Shown here: piece after piece, positions 37,201 through 50,403 of the stretch
Numbering within the stretch: the first letter of the stretch is position 1
Layout: every line of letters starts with the position of its first letter
Assembly (NCBI GenBank): GCA_963082875.1
Contig: OY720097.1
Location: 3,968,001 to 4,032,000, forward strand
Reading direction: 5' to 3'
Length of the DNA: 64,000 nt
Source: Corella eumyota
Lineage: Eukaryota; Chordata; Ascidiacea; Phlebobranchia; Corellidae
Notes under the pieces: generated by a model
The model's input: only the letters and a program-made list of their open reading frames with translations
Databases searched by the model: none
Told to the model about the DNA's origin: nothing
Program-made: the position numbers and the translations under genes

Positions 37201-40200
37201 TTTAATAAACAAATTTGTGTTTATTGTCTAAATACAGCGCAAGCCTTCTTTATGAATCACGCTACCTCTTAAAGTTTGCAAATAAAGAACTCAGTTAAGT
37301 CTTGATTTAATACTAAAAAAATCTAAACTTGATTTCTAAGGCTACTGATTAAGTAGTCACACCTGGATTTGCTTGAATATTCTGGGTATAAATCTGGGGT
37401 TTAATTCCTTGCGGGGGCGGGCGAGGGGGACTTAGATTCGGTAAGGTCTCCTCGGCTGCCGGGGGCTCCGGTGGGGATGAGAACGGCATCGAAATGGGTC
37501 GGGGTAGACTGGGTCCCGATATTTTCAAGTTCCCATTTTGGGTCCGGGATCCGCGCATGCGCACTGGGGCCTTGTTACCATCAGGTCGCAATGAATTTGT
37601 CGTGACGTCATTATTTTTCTAAAGATACAATTTAACTTTTTATATCTTATAGTTAAAAAAAATCTTTATGTTATTCAAGGATGCGATAACTTACCTTCCC
37701 ACGCAACCCTAGTTTCTTGCTCTGCGATATAACACCTCCCATTTCGATATTATCAAAATGTTCTTGAGAACTGACTTCATTTGTTTGATTTTCCAAAATG
37801 CCTTCTCCTAAAACAATTTTTATTTGGATTTAAAATTCAGGAAACAATAGGTGTATGACGTCACCAATACCGGATGTATCAGAACTTACCAGTTGCACGA
37901 AAGTCCAAGTAAACTGAAGAATTTGCTTCCAAAACTTCTGGAACTGACTCATGCTGAAAACCAAAAAAAATAAAATTAAATTGGATTTTGTAAATGACAT
38001 AAATAGCAACTTTTTTGTTGTTTTTAAAGGGAAATTTTTTATACCGTGGGAAACTTGCTGAAAAAATTTAAGGGCTAATTTTATTTAAAAATTGAATTCT
38101 GTTGTTATTGAATGTGGTAAACTTAATTTAAAAACAACACGCGCGGATAACAATTTTAACAGGTTTATAGATAAACATCAAGTAGCTAAACATTTGGTTT
38201 GAAAATATTGGATTTTAAACCAGTGATCAGATAACAATATACACATAACATAAATTAGAGAAGTCTATAAGCAAACAAAAATGAAGTTTTGTGTATATTC
38301 AAAATTAATATATTTTGTACTTACTCTAATAATAGGAGCTTGATATGCAACTTCATTTTCCACCATTCCTTCATCATTTTCTTCTAGGCTAAAATTTAGA
38401 AAATTAAAACTTAATTAATTTGTTTACTGCTTCGTGTAATTTAAATTCTTATGTGATAACAGGGTACCGTGTTTAAAGGTGCGTTAATTGGTCAGGTCCA
38501 AATATTTGGCGGCGTTAAATATTAAGGGGTTAAGGGTCAGGCAGTAATATTACCTTATGGTGTACAAGTTTTCGCTGTTGCGATGGTTTAAATTTAGCTC
38601 GTAAAATTATATTCCATGAAATTTAAGTCGCGAATTTTTAATTGCTAAATCGGTGTCGCTTAGTCGTAATTGAGCTTTTAAGTGCCAGTCTTAAAGTAGC
38701 AAGTCTCAAGCGGGGCGGGACTAAATAGGTAATTTTCATACGCGTCGTGTCAACAGCAGCTAATGTCATCTCAAGTTGCAGCAATCAACGTCAGTCTGCG
38801 AGACAAAGTCACACGCAACACCTTTATGTTACGTCATCACAACATTGGACTTTATAATTTATGCACAAAAAACAAAGTGGGTCATTACGAGTCTCAAAGC
38901 CCAATTAGCTTGAACATACATTTAAGTATTGTGTGGGAACAGAAAGGCCACAGTATCCTTTAAGTAAAAGATGATTAGCAATCGTTTTTGCTATGGCCAT
39001 ATAGTTGTGTGACGTATATGGGAATATTCACTTAGAGCGTCTGATATGGTTTATCTCTAAATACTTGTGGTGTAATGTCCTTGCATCCCATATGTGTGTG
39101 TACCATATAAAGCAATAGGAAATAGATTTTAACGTGTTTCAAATGAAATCTTTTTCCAAAAAATTTCCCTTCGAAAATTGCCTCCTTTTTATCAAGGTGA
39201 TTTTACTTTTTAAATAACGATAGGTTAAGCAAGGTTCGTCAATCACTAATTAGCCGCAAATGGGCCGGGAGTTACCCAAAAACACTAAGTCATTACGTTT
39301 CTCGGTAGCGTATATCCAAAAATTTCACACTTTGCAAACAAAAACCTGGTGCAAGTTGAAATAACGTCACGATTTAAAAACACAGGCTGCAGCCATAGGT
39401 GTGCCTCATAAACAAAATGAAAGATTCACATTGTGCGGACTTATCCATTGTATTAAACAAACTTGATATCAATGTTTATATTTATGTAAGAAATTGATGA
39501 GAAATCTGACCTTTTTTAGCCGTTGTGGTCACCTCTAATCTACCGGGTTATTTTCAATTTATACAAACAACGATTTCATAGAAATCAAATTCCATTACTT
39601 AATATGATGTTTATGTTTTGCGTCAGACGATTTAGCACAGCCTGGTTTAAACCTGACCCAGCCCTAACCACCTCGCGTAGCCTCACAGCTAGGTTCGTTG
39701 TTGCACGGTCAATTACTTTGTCATTTGTCAAAGGACATTATAAATCACAATCACGCTCATAAAGTGTCAAAATTTTAATCACCAAACAAAAAACAACAAA
39801 GAGTAGAGGCGATAAATATCGTTACTACGTCAAGTAGGTTCTTAATCAACCGACAATCTAGTAAAAGGGAACTATTTTATCGCCTCTTTTTAGCATCGGA
39901 AATTTGTGGTTTCAAACAACAAGTGAGAAATCGGCAAATTGTGCGGTTATTCCAGGTACATCTTTGCTTATCAAAGCTTCGCACGATTAGCTTTGTGAAA
40001 AGATAAATAAGAACAACATTGGTGCTCGTATAATTTACTTGAAAGCGGAAATGAAATTTGTTATCGGCGGGAGATCGCCATGGCATTATTATGAATGACA
40101 GTCAATTTTCGACTTTCGATTTGCACGAAAAATAGTTTGCAATTTTTAATGTCAACAAATTGTCTGTGATAATGTAAACGATATTTTATCAGCAATTAAA

Positions 40201-41505
40201 ACATCTTTAAGGTGAATTACAAGACAATATTATAAACACAAAAATAATTACCTGCATTTTTAAATTAAAAATATTTTGGTATAGGCTAAATATTTATTCA
40301 CAGATTTTTAAACAAAACAGACGTCCCAAAACAAAAAAAATAGTATTTCCTATAAAAATAAATTAAAATTTTCTCTTTTTAAATTAAAAACCTTGCTAAA
40401 AAATTAACTTAAAATGGAAGGTCTATGTTTTGTGTATTTTTCCTACATTTAAATATGTTCACCTCGGGTCTCGTATTAATCATCAAATTACCAAGCAATG
40501 CTCAGTTTGTTTGGATTAATTGTAATGAGATGTAGACCGAACACGGGAATTAGGCTTATTATCTGGCACTATGTGAAAAGATTACGCTGCAGAAAACACC
40601 TGTTTCAATATTATTTCTCGCAAAAAAGTTGCCAAAAGTGCAAGTAAAATTCACTTTTCATGCCGTTTAACTGTCTAACGTTGTGTCGCTTTTTGCATTG
40701 CGGGCATGTCTGTGGTAAGTCGTGTTAAATCATTACTTGATTACATCTATGCAACGCCTTATACATTCATGGCTTGAGCGAGATTAATCACGTACACTTA
40801 CTAAGCACGCTAGGTTTGATACAGATATACTACTTAATGTCGTATTAGAATTTCAAATTAATGGTTTTTAATTTTACCTAATAAAACTGTTAGGTTCAGT
40901 TTCGCCTTTCATTATCACAATACTCTTTTTTCGTGACACTTCTGCTTTAGGTGACTTTGTTTTTGTTTCTTCGAAACTGCGAAATGTAGGCGAGGCTGTA
41001 GCATCAGTAGCCTGGCAAGTTAAAAAAACTTCATCAATAGAATCCAATTAATTATATGTATATTCTTAAGCATGTTTATTCTTACAAATGTTAAATACAC
41101 GTAAAACACTTAAATAAACATGTTTTTACATACCTCTACATACATTTCTTCTACATTTTTGTCTTCTTTTAAGCTTGCGTCGCCCTTTTTTGAGGGTAAA
41201 TCAGGCTCAATAAAAAAATGCTTACGCAAACTCAGATGCGATTCGTGAGTGGGTTTTAACAAGGGTGATGTCTTGGGCTTAACTGCTACATTCGATTTAG
41301 GTCTTTGGGCAAATACCAAGCTTTCCTGCCTATCAAGGACTTTACGACTGAACTCCGACATGTCCACCAATCCAGACTTGTTAGTCGTGTTGTGTGCCTT
41401 TGGTGCCATATAGGTTGCATCTTCTTCCACAGACTGGTAAGTGTTACTAAAATCAGTCGCTGGTATAGAGGTAGGAGACATGTAAGTATCATCTATAATT
41501 TCCAT
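34267..41505 (-). CDS. Proline-rich, tyrosine-motif adaptor/scaffold protein (family unassigned)
   Basis: Thirteen exons with consistent phases: 41134-41505, 40878-41011, 38325-38388, 37890-37953, 37695-37807, 37363-37618, 36831-37035, 35616-36712, 35289-35445, 35131-35215, 34981-35029, 34696-34765 and 34267-34612, about 1003 residues. No signal peptide, membrane span or globular domain is evident. The N-terminus carries DDTYMSP and ATYMAP, then EEMYVEV. The 1.1-kb central exon is rich in proline motifs (PPLPFKPP, PPIKPP, RPPPIIRS), and the next holds the triple repeat IRSPxxxSP. The C-terminus has a lysine-rich block followed by CIYSGI, SIYLTS, YTYAEL (ITIM-like) and TLYDDV. Dense SH3-type proline motifs with phosphotyrosine-type sites suggest an adaptor resembling FYB/ADAP or SLP-76 in style, but the homology is not shown. 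It is large and probably disordered. The first Met might be preceded by another exon. Confidence 0.72.
38389..40877 (-). other. Large intron of the scaffold gene
   Basis: A 2.5-kb intron between the exon ending NSFI and the exon starting LEENDEG. It is less AT-skewed than most of the window in the 38.6-39.8 kb part. Open frames there look random. No extra exon or repeat is supported; an internal promoter or enhancer is possible. Confidence 0.4.
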
Positions 41506-43711
41506 CTTTTCTATATTCGAAACCCAAGTTTTAATTTTACATTTAGTATAAAAATAATAAAGTTGCAAACCCTAGATTTGTTGCTACACACGAGTTAGCC
41601 TGAAAGATTAAATAATAACATTACAAAGCCGTTCAGCTTACGTGATTCTAAAATAGTCTAAGTGTTAGTGATGTCATTTAGTGCAGCATATTAAAAGGCA
41701 GGAAATTGAATCAGCGTTTTTTACAATGTGGGATCTTATAATGTTCACGTGGTTATGTACGTAATAATGGATTATTATTGAGTGTGAGAAGTTAGAATGT
41801 TGGCATTTTAACATCACCTTTAGGGTTGGTTTTAACGTAAAAACGAGAATTTAAACTCAACTATTTTGCAGTTTAAATTAGAAAATAAATTCCTATTTCA
41901 TTCTGTGTTTATTTTTACTATTCGTAAATCTTATTTTAATAAAAGAGCAAAGCTATTTCGAGCACAATTACAGATGTTTGTATACAAAGCATTGTGTTTA
42001 ACTCCGCCACAATTTTGTAGTTGTACGCCACTTATGTATCCGAAATTGTACTTTTAACCTTTGTTGGTATATATAGATGTGACGTTAACAAAATGTTATC
42101 AACGCGAGGCTATAAAAAACTGCAACATGTTGTTCTATTTTTGAAGTTTCCCTAAATTTAACGGAAACGTGAATTTTTTCACACCACAAGGTGCGTTTTA
42201 TTGGCGTCGTGATGCGCCAAGAACGACCGAATCAACAAACTACAGTCCCCCCTAAAGCACGGACACTAAACACTTAGTCATCCTTGGTGTACTGGCGTGG
42301 TTTGCTGCGACTTAGTTGTTGGGTGTGGAAATCGTGGCCGGATTACGTAGTCGATAAATATTCTAATACTCGCTCGCAGCATAACCTTAAAATAAATTTG
42401 TTACGACCTATAAAAAAACAAGTGTTTACACCGCATAAGGAAATGCTGGTTACAAATTGTAATCTCATTATAGCGTTATTTTCCCCAAAAGTCAAATTTT
42501 GCGTGGTTTACAATGTTGATGGTATTAACCGATTTGTGAGCAATGGTAAAGCTATATGGAACGCCCACGTGACATATATCGTGTGTTTTAAACTAAGGTG
42601 TGTTCTTCCTAGAGTTAAAAACTGACGCATTCGCGTTTCAGACTTTAGTTCAAAGTGATCAAACCCCGATCTTAAGCTACCGAACGACAAAAAATGGCGC
42701 TCCAATAGGATTATATTTGAAACGACCAGTTACTTAAGTCATTCACTTGCCTTAGCGGTCAACGCTTTTTTGACAATTTTCTTCTACGATTAAAAAAAGG
42801 TTTGTGCTAATTAGAGATTTTCGTCAGTTGGTTTTAGCGACTCGACGTAGCAGTGAGTTAAGGAACACTAGCTTCTTGTATGATACTGTTATGATATTAA
42901 CGCAGGATTGTTGCATAAACATAATGATACAATTTAGATTAAGATAACAGAGTGACAACAAATTATTAGACACAATGTGGTGTTTGTTGTTGATATAGGA
43001 CAGTCGAAAATCTTTTCTATTTTGGTTGCAAATTATATAATGGCACTTGGACAGTTTTGCTTGAAGTTTAGACCAGCAATAAGTCGATAAAAACGAAAAA
43101 ATTTGAGATATATTGACATAAGAACTGGATGAGCGTCATAGCAATTTGTCTTCTAAAAATATTTCTGAGAAAATTTTGTTTTTTGGAATTCGGTTAATGT
43201 CTCTTGAGATCCAATTTAAGCGACAATTTAACCTTTTACTATAAGGGATTTAATCACGCAAAATAGACATCGGAAAATTTAATATTTTACGTATTCCGAG
43301 TTAATGATATATTTAACTAAAGGTTAGCGACATAATGCTATTTAAATTACAATTAGCGTCTGTTTTACGCAGTACGTCAATCATTAAAATTGACGTAACT
43401 TGTACCCTTATGCAAGCGTCTTAAAATAAGTGTGCGCTAACTTTGTTTATTTTAGCGTAAGTACCGATGAGTAAACTCTCAAACATGTTTCGGTTAAGAG
43501 GCGTGACCTGCGGTCCGCTGAAATTCCGCAACGAAGCCCAATTAGGGAAAGGGCGAAAATGCAACTGTCGCTACACTGAACTTCGACAAAAGTTTATTGT
43601 CAAGTACAAACTATCATCGAGGCGGCGGCCCTTCCAAAAAATCGTGACCTGATGGTATACGAGATGCCGTGTTTATTTTTTGTAGAGCCCGTGTCACATT
43701 TACCTCGCCGT
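41506..43711. other. Intergenic between two divergent genes
   Basis: 2.2 kb upstream of both the scaffold gene (-) and the secreted-ligand gene (+). Open frames at 42284-42625 and 43467-43652 lack homology and codon bias and are not called. Regulatory content is expected but I cannot name sites. Confidence 0.4.
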
Positions 43712-43720
43712 TATATAAGG
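43712..43720 (+). promoter_or_regulatory. TATA box for the secreted ligand gene
   Basis: TATATAAGG stands in a locally GC-richer stretch about 460 bp upstream of the ATG at 44176. A transcription start near 43745 followed by a 5' UTR intron ending at the acceptor TTTTTTTTTAG (44148) would fit. It is inferred from sequence only. Confidence 0.5.
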
Positions 43721-44175
43721 CTCCGCTCGACGACCAACCAACACATTAATGAATAATAAATTCCAAGGACAGGATGAAGTGTACGAGCTGTAACTAATCG
43801 CAAACGATATAATAATCCTCCTTCAATGTTTTCGTTCAGGTCGGGAAAACATTATAATCATTATGGAAATTATTTTTGGAAGCAAATTGTCATAACTTCA
43901 TATGTACAATTTCCCGCTCTATAATTAAATGTGCAAGAGGGCAGCTTATAAAAAGGCCGGTAAATGAATGTTTTAAAGGTTGTCTGTTGCCATAACGTGG
44001 TAGCGTGCTTAGTACAGAATAATTAGGTTGGGAAAATCGAGAATAAAAAACTAATATTATTGAAAAAGTCTTTAAAAATATTTTTTATGGTTGGCAAAAT
44101 TTTTATTAAAAATCACAGTCTTAGTAAAAATATTTATTTTTTTTTTAGGAATTAATTAACACAAAAATTACCAAT

Positions 44176-47100
44176 ATGAATTCTGAATATTGTTGTAAAT
44201 GCTCAAATTTGAAAACAGAAGAATACGTTAAATCTTGCTACAGAGTTTCAACTAACAACAAAAAATCAAGAAAAGTTTCGCTAATCGACATTTTAGTCTT
44301 TTTATTTATAATTATGGCCGCTTCAACGTCGGTCAACGCAGCATATTTAAACAAAATTCCAGTGCAATATCAGACGAGTTATTCAACGTTATTACGCAAA
44401 CGTAGGGCCGAACTAGCTATTAATGCGAAACCAAACTGTATGACCGCAGAAGAAATGCAAAACTGCAAAGTCAACTGCGCGACAATTTTATGCCCAGTCA
44501 TCGAAAATGGAAATTCGAAATCAACAAAGGTAAAAATAATTTTTAGAAGATTTTTAGCCTTATTTTTATAAAATAAAATTTAATTTTTAAATTTAGTAAA
44601 ATCGACGAATTTTTAGATAACTTTTGTAAGATTAAATGTTGTAAACAAATTTATTGAGAACAAATTACTATTAGTCAAAACTTTAAATTGGGTATTTTAG
44701 TGATATATTACACAATAAATACTTACGTTGTTTAAAATAGTTTCGAAAATTGGTGTTAGTCAACTAAAAATACGTAATAAAAATACCCAATTTGGGGTTT
44801 AAAATAAACATAGTTTTAACGGTTACAAAATAAGTTAAATCTGAATTTTTTGAGGTAAATTTAGGAGTTCACTGGGCGTGGCAAGATTGTAAAAATGTTG
44901 TTAAATTTATGACACAGCAGAAGCAAGTTTGGGCAAATCGAGTCACGACTTTGGTTAGCACGCAGCCTTGCAATGCAAAGTTTTTCAGTTAAACACGCCC
45001 TCAGTCTAAACAAACACAAACACAACCACTACAATCGAATCAAACGTTACTAGTGTAGGCTTATTTTTAGAAACGATTCGTAATCACTATGCAACATAGT
45101 CACGTGGTACGGAAATTTTTAATTCCAGCGGTTGCGCAATATTTTGTCTCTATTTGAAGGGAAAATTAAATATATATTTTTCTCAGTTCCAAGAACAAGA
45201 TTAAATATTTATATTTTTCGCAGGTGCCAAGTAAACTACGATCATTGTTTCAACTAATCACAGAAAAGGTGGCAAAAAAGAATATTGAAGGTAATTATCC
45301 TATTGAACTATTGTGCTCAAAATAATTATCACCTTGACTATATAATATCACTACAGATCAATAGCTCGCTATTGTCTTATCCTACATTAATGGATAGGTG
45401 TGGCGTTTGAAATATAACTTCAAGACAGCCGGTTAAACGGAAGGGCATAAGTTTCATAAGTTCAAAATACTCAATAATTATCAAATTTGAGTACGTCACA
45501 TATTGGGTTTACTTAATAATTAAGAAAGAAAAAAAATTAAATCTTTAAATGTTGTTGCTTATTACCTTTCAAGAAAAAATGCCATAACGTCATATAACTT
45601 ATAGTTTAAGAAAATTATAGAGTATATGCGAATTTCTATTGTCATTAAACTTATCGCTTTTAACTTGTCATTTAACTAGTATTACACAGTTGGTAATGGT
45701 AATAAGAATCCTCAATAGTCCAAAGGTTAACATGTTCATACTTTTACTTTTAGAAAAAAATTTAAAGTTAGCTGCGATCAGAAAATGTCAAGAAGAGGGT
45801 TTAGAAAATTCGATTTTATGTAAATTGAATTACGGGGATCCAACGGCATCAGCAAAGGTAAGAAATATATTTCATAAAATGTAAACCCAAAAAACGCGTA
45901 TGCCCTACACGAAATAACAAAAACAAAGGCTTATGTTGTTTGTAAACATCATTATAATTATTTTTTGTTGATTTTATATAATAAATTAATTTTCGTATTT
46001 TTTATAGATTTTCCATCAGATCCTCCCCAAATTAATGATCCAAGCTGAGGTTAACAAAACTCTGCCGCCGAACGATAACGAATTAGGTAAATTTCTTTTA
46101 AAGTGTGTTAGGGCGATGTTAAGCTAGTAAAAAACAAGTAAAACATTTCGATAACCTTGTTATTTTGTTTATAGACTCTGGGGATAATTATGGATCAAAC
46201 GCGGCGGATAAAAATAACCGAGATCAATTAACTGAAAGAATTTTTCAGCGAAGATCGCCCAAATTCATGTAAGTAATTACATAAAATTTCATTGAAGTGC
46301 ATGTAATGTTTACACTGTTTATTTACGATGCTTGGGGCTTATGTAGGTTTCATGTTTATTGTTTCTTGTCAAATGTTTTTTTAATGCGACGGGATTAGCA
46401 AAACTTATTTAATGGCTTTTAAAAGAGCTACATACCGGTTTGCATAGTATGCTTACATAACTATATATAGGGCAAATTACCCTTTAACATCATATGCCGT
46501 ATGGTTAAAAATACATGTCAGCTAACATGTAACATCGGTTACCAAGTACCCAAACAAGCCATTAACCACACATTTAATGTAAGGCATAGGGTGTGTTTAT
46601 ATGTTGTACAAGTAACGAGCGCAGTAGATAATGGCTTTAATTATTTTGGGCGCGTGCGCTTTACCGAGCTGTCAGTCAAACTTCTTCTAACGACTCTGTT
46701 TTTTCCGGGATATTTGTAACGTCTTCCGTTTTCCCCAAGTTATAATAAGATCCATGTTCTAAGTGGGACAAATTTAGATTTTGTCGTTCGCTTCTCCTGT
46801 CTTTTTAATAATCATGTGACTCATTTTACGCCATTTTGTACTTTATCGCATCAGCATCGGTTTTTAAAATGGCTGAGTATATTAACGACAGTAAAATATA
46901 GAAAGTTTGTGGTGTTCAGGTTATTTTAAACTATGGCTTAACGTCACTCATTCGTCTTTACTATTTCAGGACCCGGAAGAAACGACAGTCAATGGAAACT
47001 TATCGAGAAATGTGTCAGACCGTTTGGAGTACAACGCCCCCCACAATCGTCACCCACGTTAGTTCAAACACGGATGTTGAACTCTTCGTTCACCACGATC

Positions 47101-47366
47101 AGAAATTCGAGGTGGGGCAATGCAAAAAGGAAAGTCCCGTTCTCACTGTTAATATTGTGGGGGATTCCCAAGCCCCAAGGTGTCGTGTATCTCGGTCAAA
47201 ACACTTCGCCACGTTCCTTATTGATCCAGAGGTGGTAGATATTACCAATTATAAGAACTGTGCTGTTTTTATGACCAACAGTAGTGAGTTAGCCATTTGT
47301 CGCGACTGGGTCTACTTAAACTCGTCGTGTCGGATGTATTTCGTGGCACCGTCGATCGCCAAGTGA
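44176..47366 (+). CDS. Secreted preproprotein with furin site and six-Cys C-terminal domain, Spatzle/neurotrophin-like
   Basis: Exons: 44176-44529, 45224-45290, 45754-45857, 46008-46086, 46175-46268 and 46970-47366, giving 364 residues. A long basic N-region precedes a hydrophobic segment (about 36-54, ILVFLFIIMAAS..VNA) that should act as a signal peptide. The pro-region (to residue 238) has its own cysteines and an LRKRR site. It ends in TRKKR, a strong furin site, and the last exon begins exactly there. The 126-residue C-terminal domain has cysteines at 248, 284, 304, 330, 343 and 353. The C1-C2 spacing of 36, the segment VELFVHHDQKFEVGQC, and PRCRVSRSKHFATFLI resemble the Spatzle cystine-knot layout (compare IVNNDEYKQ..IEEC and PICKQHY). 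The final CxC of that fold reads SCRMYF. Gene structure is solid. The homology is an eye alignment, and a lineage-specific secreted protein is possible. Confidence 0.7.
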
Positions 47367-47610
47367 AACTTCTTTTTCTTTTATTCGTTCATCAACCCAG
47401 CATAGTGCTTCATTCTTTTACTATTTACTTAACCCATCTTAACGAAATATCATTTAATGATATAAGAATCACCGGCCGATTTGCTTTTCGCGGTGCTCAA
47501 AGCTTTTAAAAATAACATTGCATTAGTTCTTCACTTTATAAACGTTTTTTATATGTCCCGTCGTTATTTCACAAGTTTTTGTATTTTTCTTTATTTATGT
47601 AATATCCATT

Positions 47611-48124
47611 GCTGAAGATCGGGTTTTCAGAGTTGCGATTTTATTTTTAACCTAGAGTTAACGCCGCGCTAAATATTGGTAATACCATTTACGTATTTTC
47701 ACACCGCAATTTCAAATTAGCGACCAGCGAACATGCAAAATTTACCACAACCCAATTTTGCGAACCGTCGCTATATGGTTGTTAACTTTATATAAATAGC
47801 GACTACATTACACTGTGGCACTTCGCATTTAAAACACCAGGTCTAGTAATTAGTGTGATTATGGAAAAATTGGCGCACGCCTATATATTTGAATGAAGAC
47901 CAATGTGTTTTTTTTCCAACTTAAAATTGTTATGGTTAGGTACGAGGGATTTCGAAATCGAGTTCTGGCGATTTATGTCGGTTGACAAATTAAGGCGAGT
48001 GTCGTCACCAAGTATAAATAGTCTTAACGGACGGGAAGCAAGACAGGACCACTCCTTTAACATGTAAAACGACAGGGAGTGTTGAGGCACTCAGTTGTTA
48101 TTGTAAATAAACCCGATCTTCAGC
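47611..48124. repeat. 514-bp segment bounded by 16-bp perfect inverted repeats
   Basis: GCTGAAGATCGGGTTT at 47611-47626 is matched by its exact complement at 48109-48124. The interior has a higher GC content than its flanks and no open frame. A perfect 16-mer with mixed composition is unlikely by chance, so a MITE-like element is the simplest idea. No target duplication was found at the ends, so the true boundaries may differ. Confidence 0.5.
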
Positions 48125-48170
48125 CGAACATTTGCACATTATGCGTCGAACAAAAACATGTAGAACAAGA

Positions 48171-48196
48171 AGTCTTGAGTTGTTACATTCAAGACT
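48171..48196. repeat. Small hairpin
   Basis: AGTCTTGA and TCAAGACT form perfect 8-bp arms around a 10-nt loop, with partial pairing continuing outwards (AACAAGA against CCTTGCT). It is short and of unknown meaning. Confidence 0.35.
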
Positions 48197-50403
48197 GGCC
48201 TTGCTCTTCGGCGTTGCTTTGTACCTAGCTGAATAAATTTTTCTTATTTTTATAGCTCACTTTATTATTTATTTTTATGTTTTTTTATATTCCTGTTCAT
48301 TTCATAATATTATATTGTTTGTTTTTTTCGTCGCTCGTACTAGAGTTCATTTGTCCTTGCCATACTTTTGCGAATAAAATTAATTTAAGAAAAACAAAAT
48401 GAATTGATTATGACAAGTAACTCTAAAAAATATTGCTGAGAAAAAATATTAATTAAAGTAAGACATTATTTAAAGGTCAAGGCAAAAAGGTGAAAACTCT
48501 AAAATTAATCCTTAAAACGAAAACGTTAGTTTTGGTAAAAACACATTAGTTTAATGTACGATAAAACGACCTTAATTTTTTGGGAAACTGACCTAAATCA
48601 GAGATCGAACAGTGTAGTAATTTCATGTAAAAACTTGGTTATTTGATGATACCCAAATCAGATTACAGCCAATGCACAATTAAGTATTGTGAACTAAATC
48701 TGAACTTACATGCTTGATTTTAACGAGATAGAGCCTACGCCACACAAGTTAAAGAATTAGGAGACCTGATAATTAAACTGTTGACGTCACTGGCGGAAAT
48801 CTTTCTTGTTTGTTTAGACATAAACGATTACCTGAAGTTTTACATTTTTTCCGTTTGATTCATTTTACTCGTGGGCCTGAGTTATCATGTTATAAATGAC
48901 TGTTTTACATAAAACTTACAAAGAACAATGTTTTAGATAATTGAATAAAAATTTAAACAAATACAACCGTAATAGTTAACTATGTTGTTTAACATATATG
49001 ATACAGCAGTTTGAAACTTACAAAAATTTACATAAAACACGAATAAGTGCCAAAAAACACACCTTTAAATATATTAATAGGCTGATTTGTTTAGCAACAA
49101 CAGTAAATATATTTATTTTAGGTAAAAATAAACGTAAAACGTTAACCAATTTCAACAATTTAACCAAATTTAAATTCCAAAACCAATCCTATCATAATAC
49201 GTTTTTGCTAGTCATTGTTAGACGTTCACTGTAAACAAGATTTCAAAATAACAAAACTTAACAAAAATTGACTGACAATCAATTAGCAAATCGTTTTTGG
49301 GCCTGGTTTAAAGTGCAGGTTACATGCAATTATAATGGCTGCTATCACGGCGGTTAAATAATTCGTTTAAGCGCGTTGTCAAAATAAATACATCACAAGA
49401 TCAACCCACGCGTGTTTATTGTCCTTTGTTTTTTTAAACGGGAAATTAAGTTGAATGCGTGATAGTTAACACAACTAATTACCCTTGAACTAGTGAGAAG
49501 TACTTTGCTTGACGCATTCGGGTTTGTGGTACTAGCAGCAAATTCTCAAAATATAAAACCACATTCAGTATTTTAAACTTCAGTCCGATTTATTTTGATA
49601 AAGAAAAGCTGAATCTACAGCTTGGGCAAACTAAATTTAAGGTTTTCCTAATCCTGTGTAAAGTTGCATAAAAATAGCAATTTAAAACTGGTTTCAATAT
49701 CTTGGCATTGAGTTTAATTTGGTAAAATTTTGTGAACGTGATATTTTTTCTGATTTCCCCGAATCCGAGAATCGAGAGTTTGTAAAAGAATTTTAGTTAC
49801 TACTTGCAAACTTGTTAGGTTATGAGGGGTGACAATTATACCCTGGCCTTGTCATAATTATTCACTAAATTACATTGCAAAGACATTGCCAGGGACACAT
49901 TTAAGATATTTATAGAAATGGTCGCCAATTAAACATATTCAAGGTAAAATGGTGTAAGTTAGTTATAATCAGTTCTTATCTTATTTCTAATTATAGGGGT
50001 AACACGGGAATTTAAGAAGTTATGTAATATGAGTTAATTTAGCACGGTACCTTGTAAACTTTCTAATTTTAAGCTACTTACTATGATTCGATGAATATAT
50101 GTAAATTTATGTCCAAAAAAGCCGCAAATCTGTCACGGTATCTTAGTACAAGTAACACCGGCAGGCGGCAAGTTAGTAGCCTGTACCATTCATGTTCGAC
50201 GCTGCCTACGTAGCATTTTATGTAAACAACATTAAAAAAATGTAAATTTGATTTATTTTGTCACGGGGACATCTATTTTTATAATTATTGCGATTGCTTT
50301 TGCAACAATAATTCTTAAAAATCTGTTTAATAACTTGTGAGATATTGCCAAAACTAGACAATATATGAATTGTTTGAACATGATTTGGAACCAATTAATT
50401 TTT

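Larger units (their letters stand above)
47367..50400. other. Intergenic after the secreted ligand gene
   Basis: 3 kb of mostly AT-rich DNA. It contains an inverted-repeat-bounded segment (47611-48124) and a small hairpin (48171-48196), listed separately. No gene is recognised. Confidence 0.4.

Noticed and set aside
38763-39762. Two short plus-strand frames inside the scaffold intron
   Set aside because: No protein similarity and no codon preference; they are on the opposite strand of a well-supported gene.
42284-42625. 113-codon plus-strand open frame
   Set aside because: The composition looks random, with no domain, no splice context and no family resemblance.
43467-43652. 61-codon basic open frame upstream of the TATA box
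   Set aside because: It lies before the inferred transcription start, shows no homology and has no splice link to the ligand gene.
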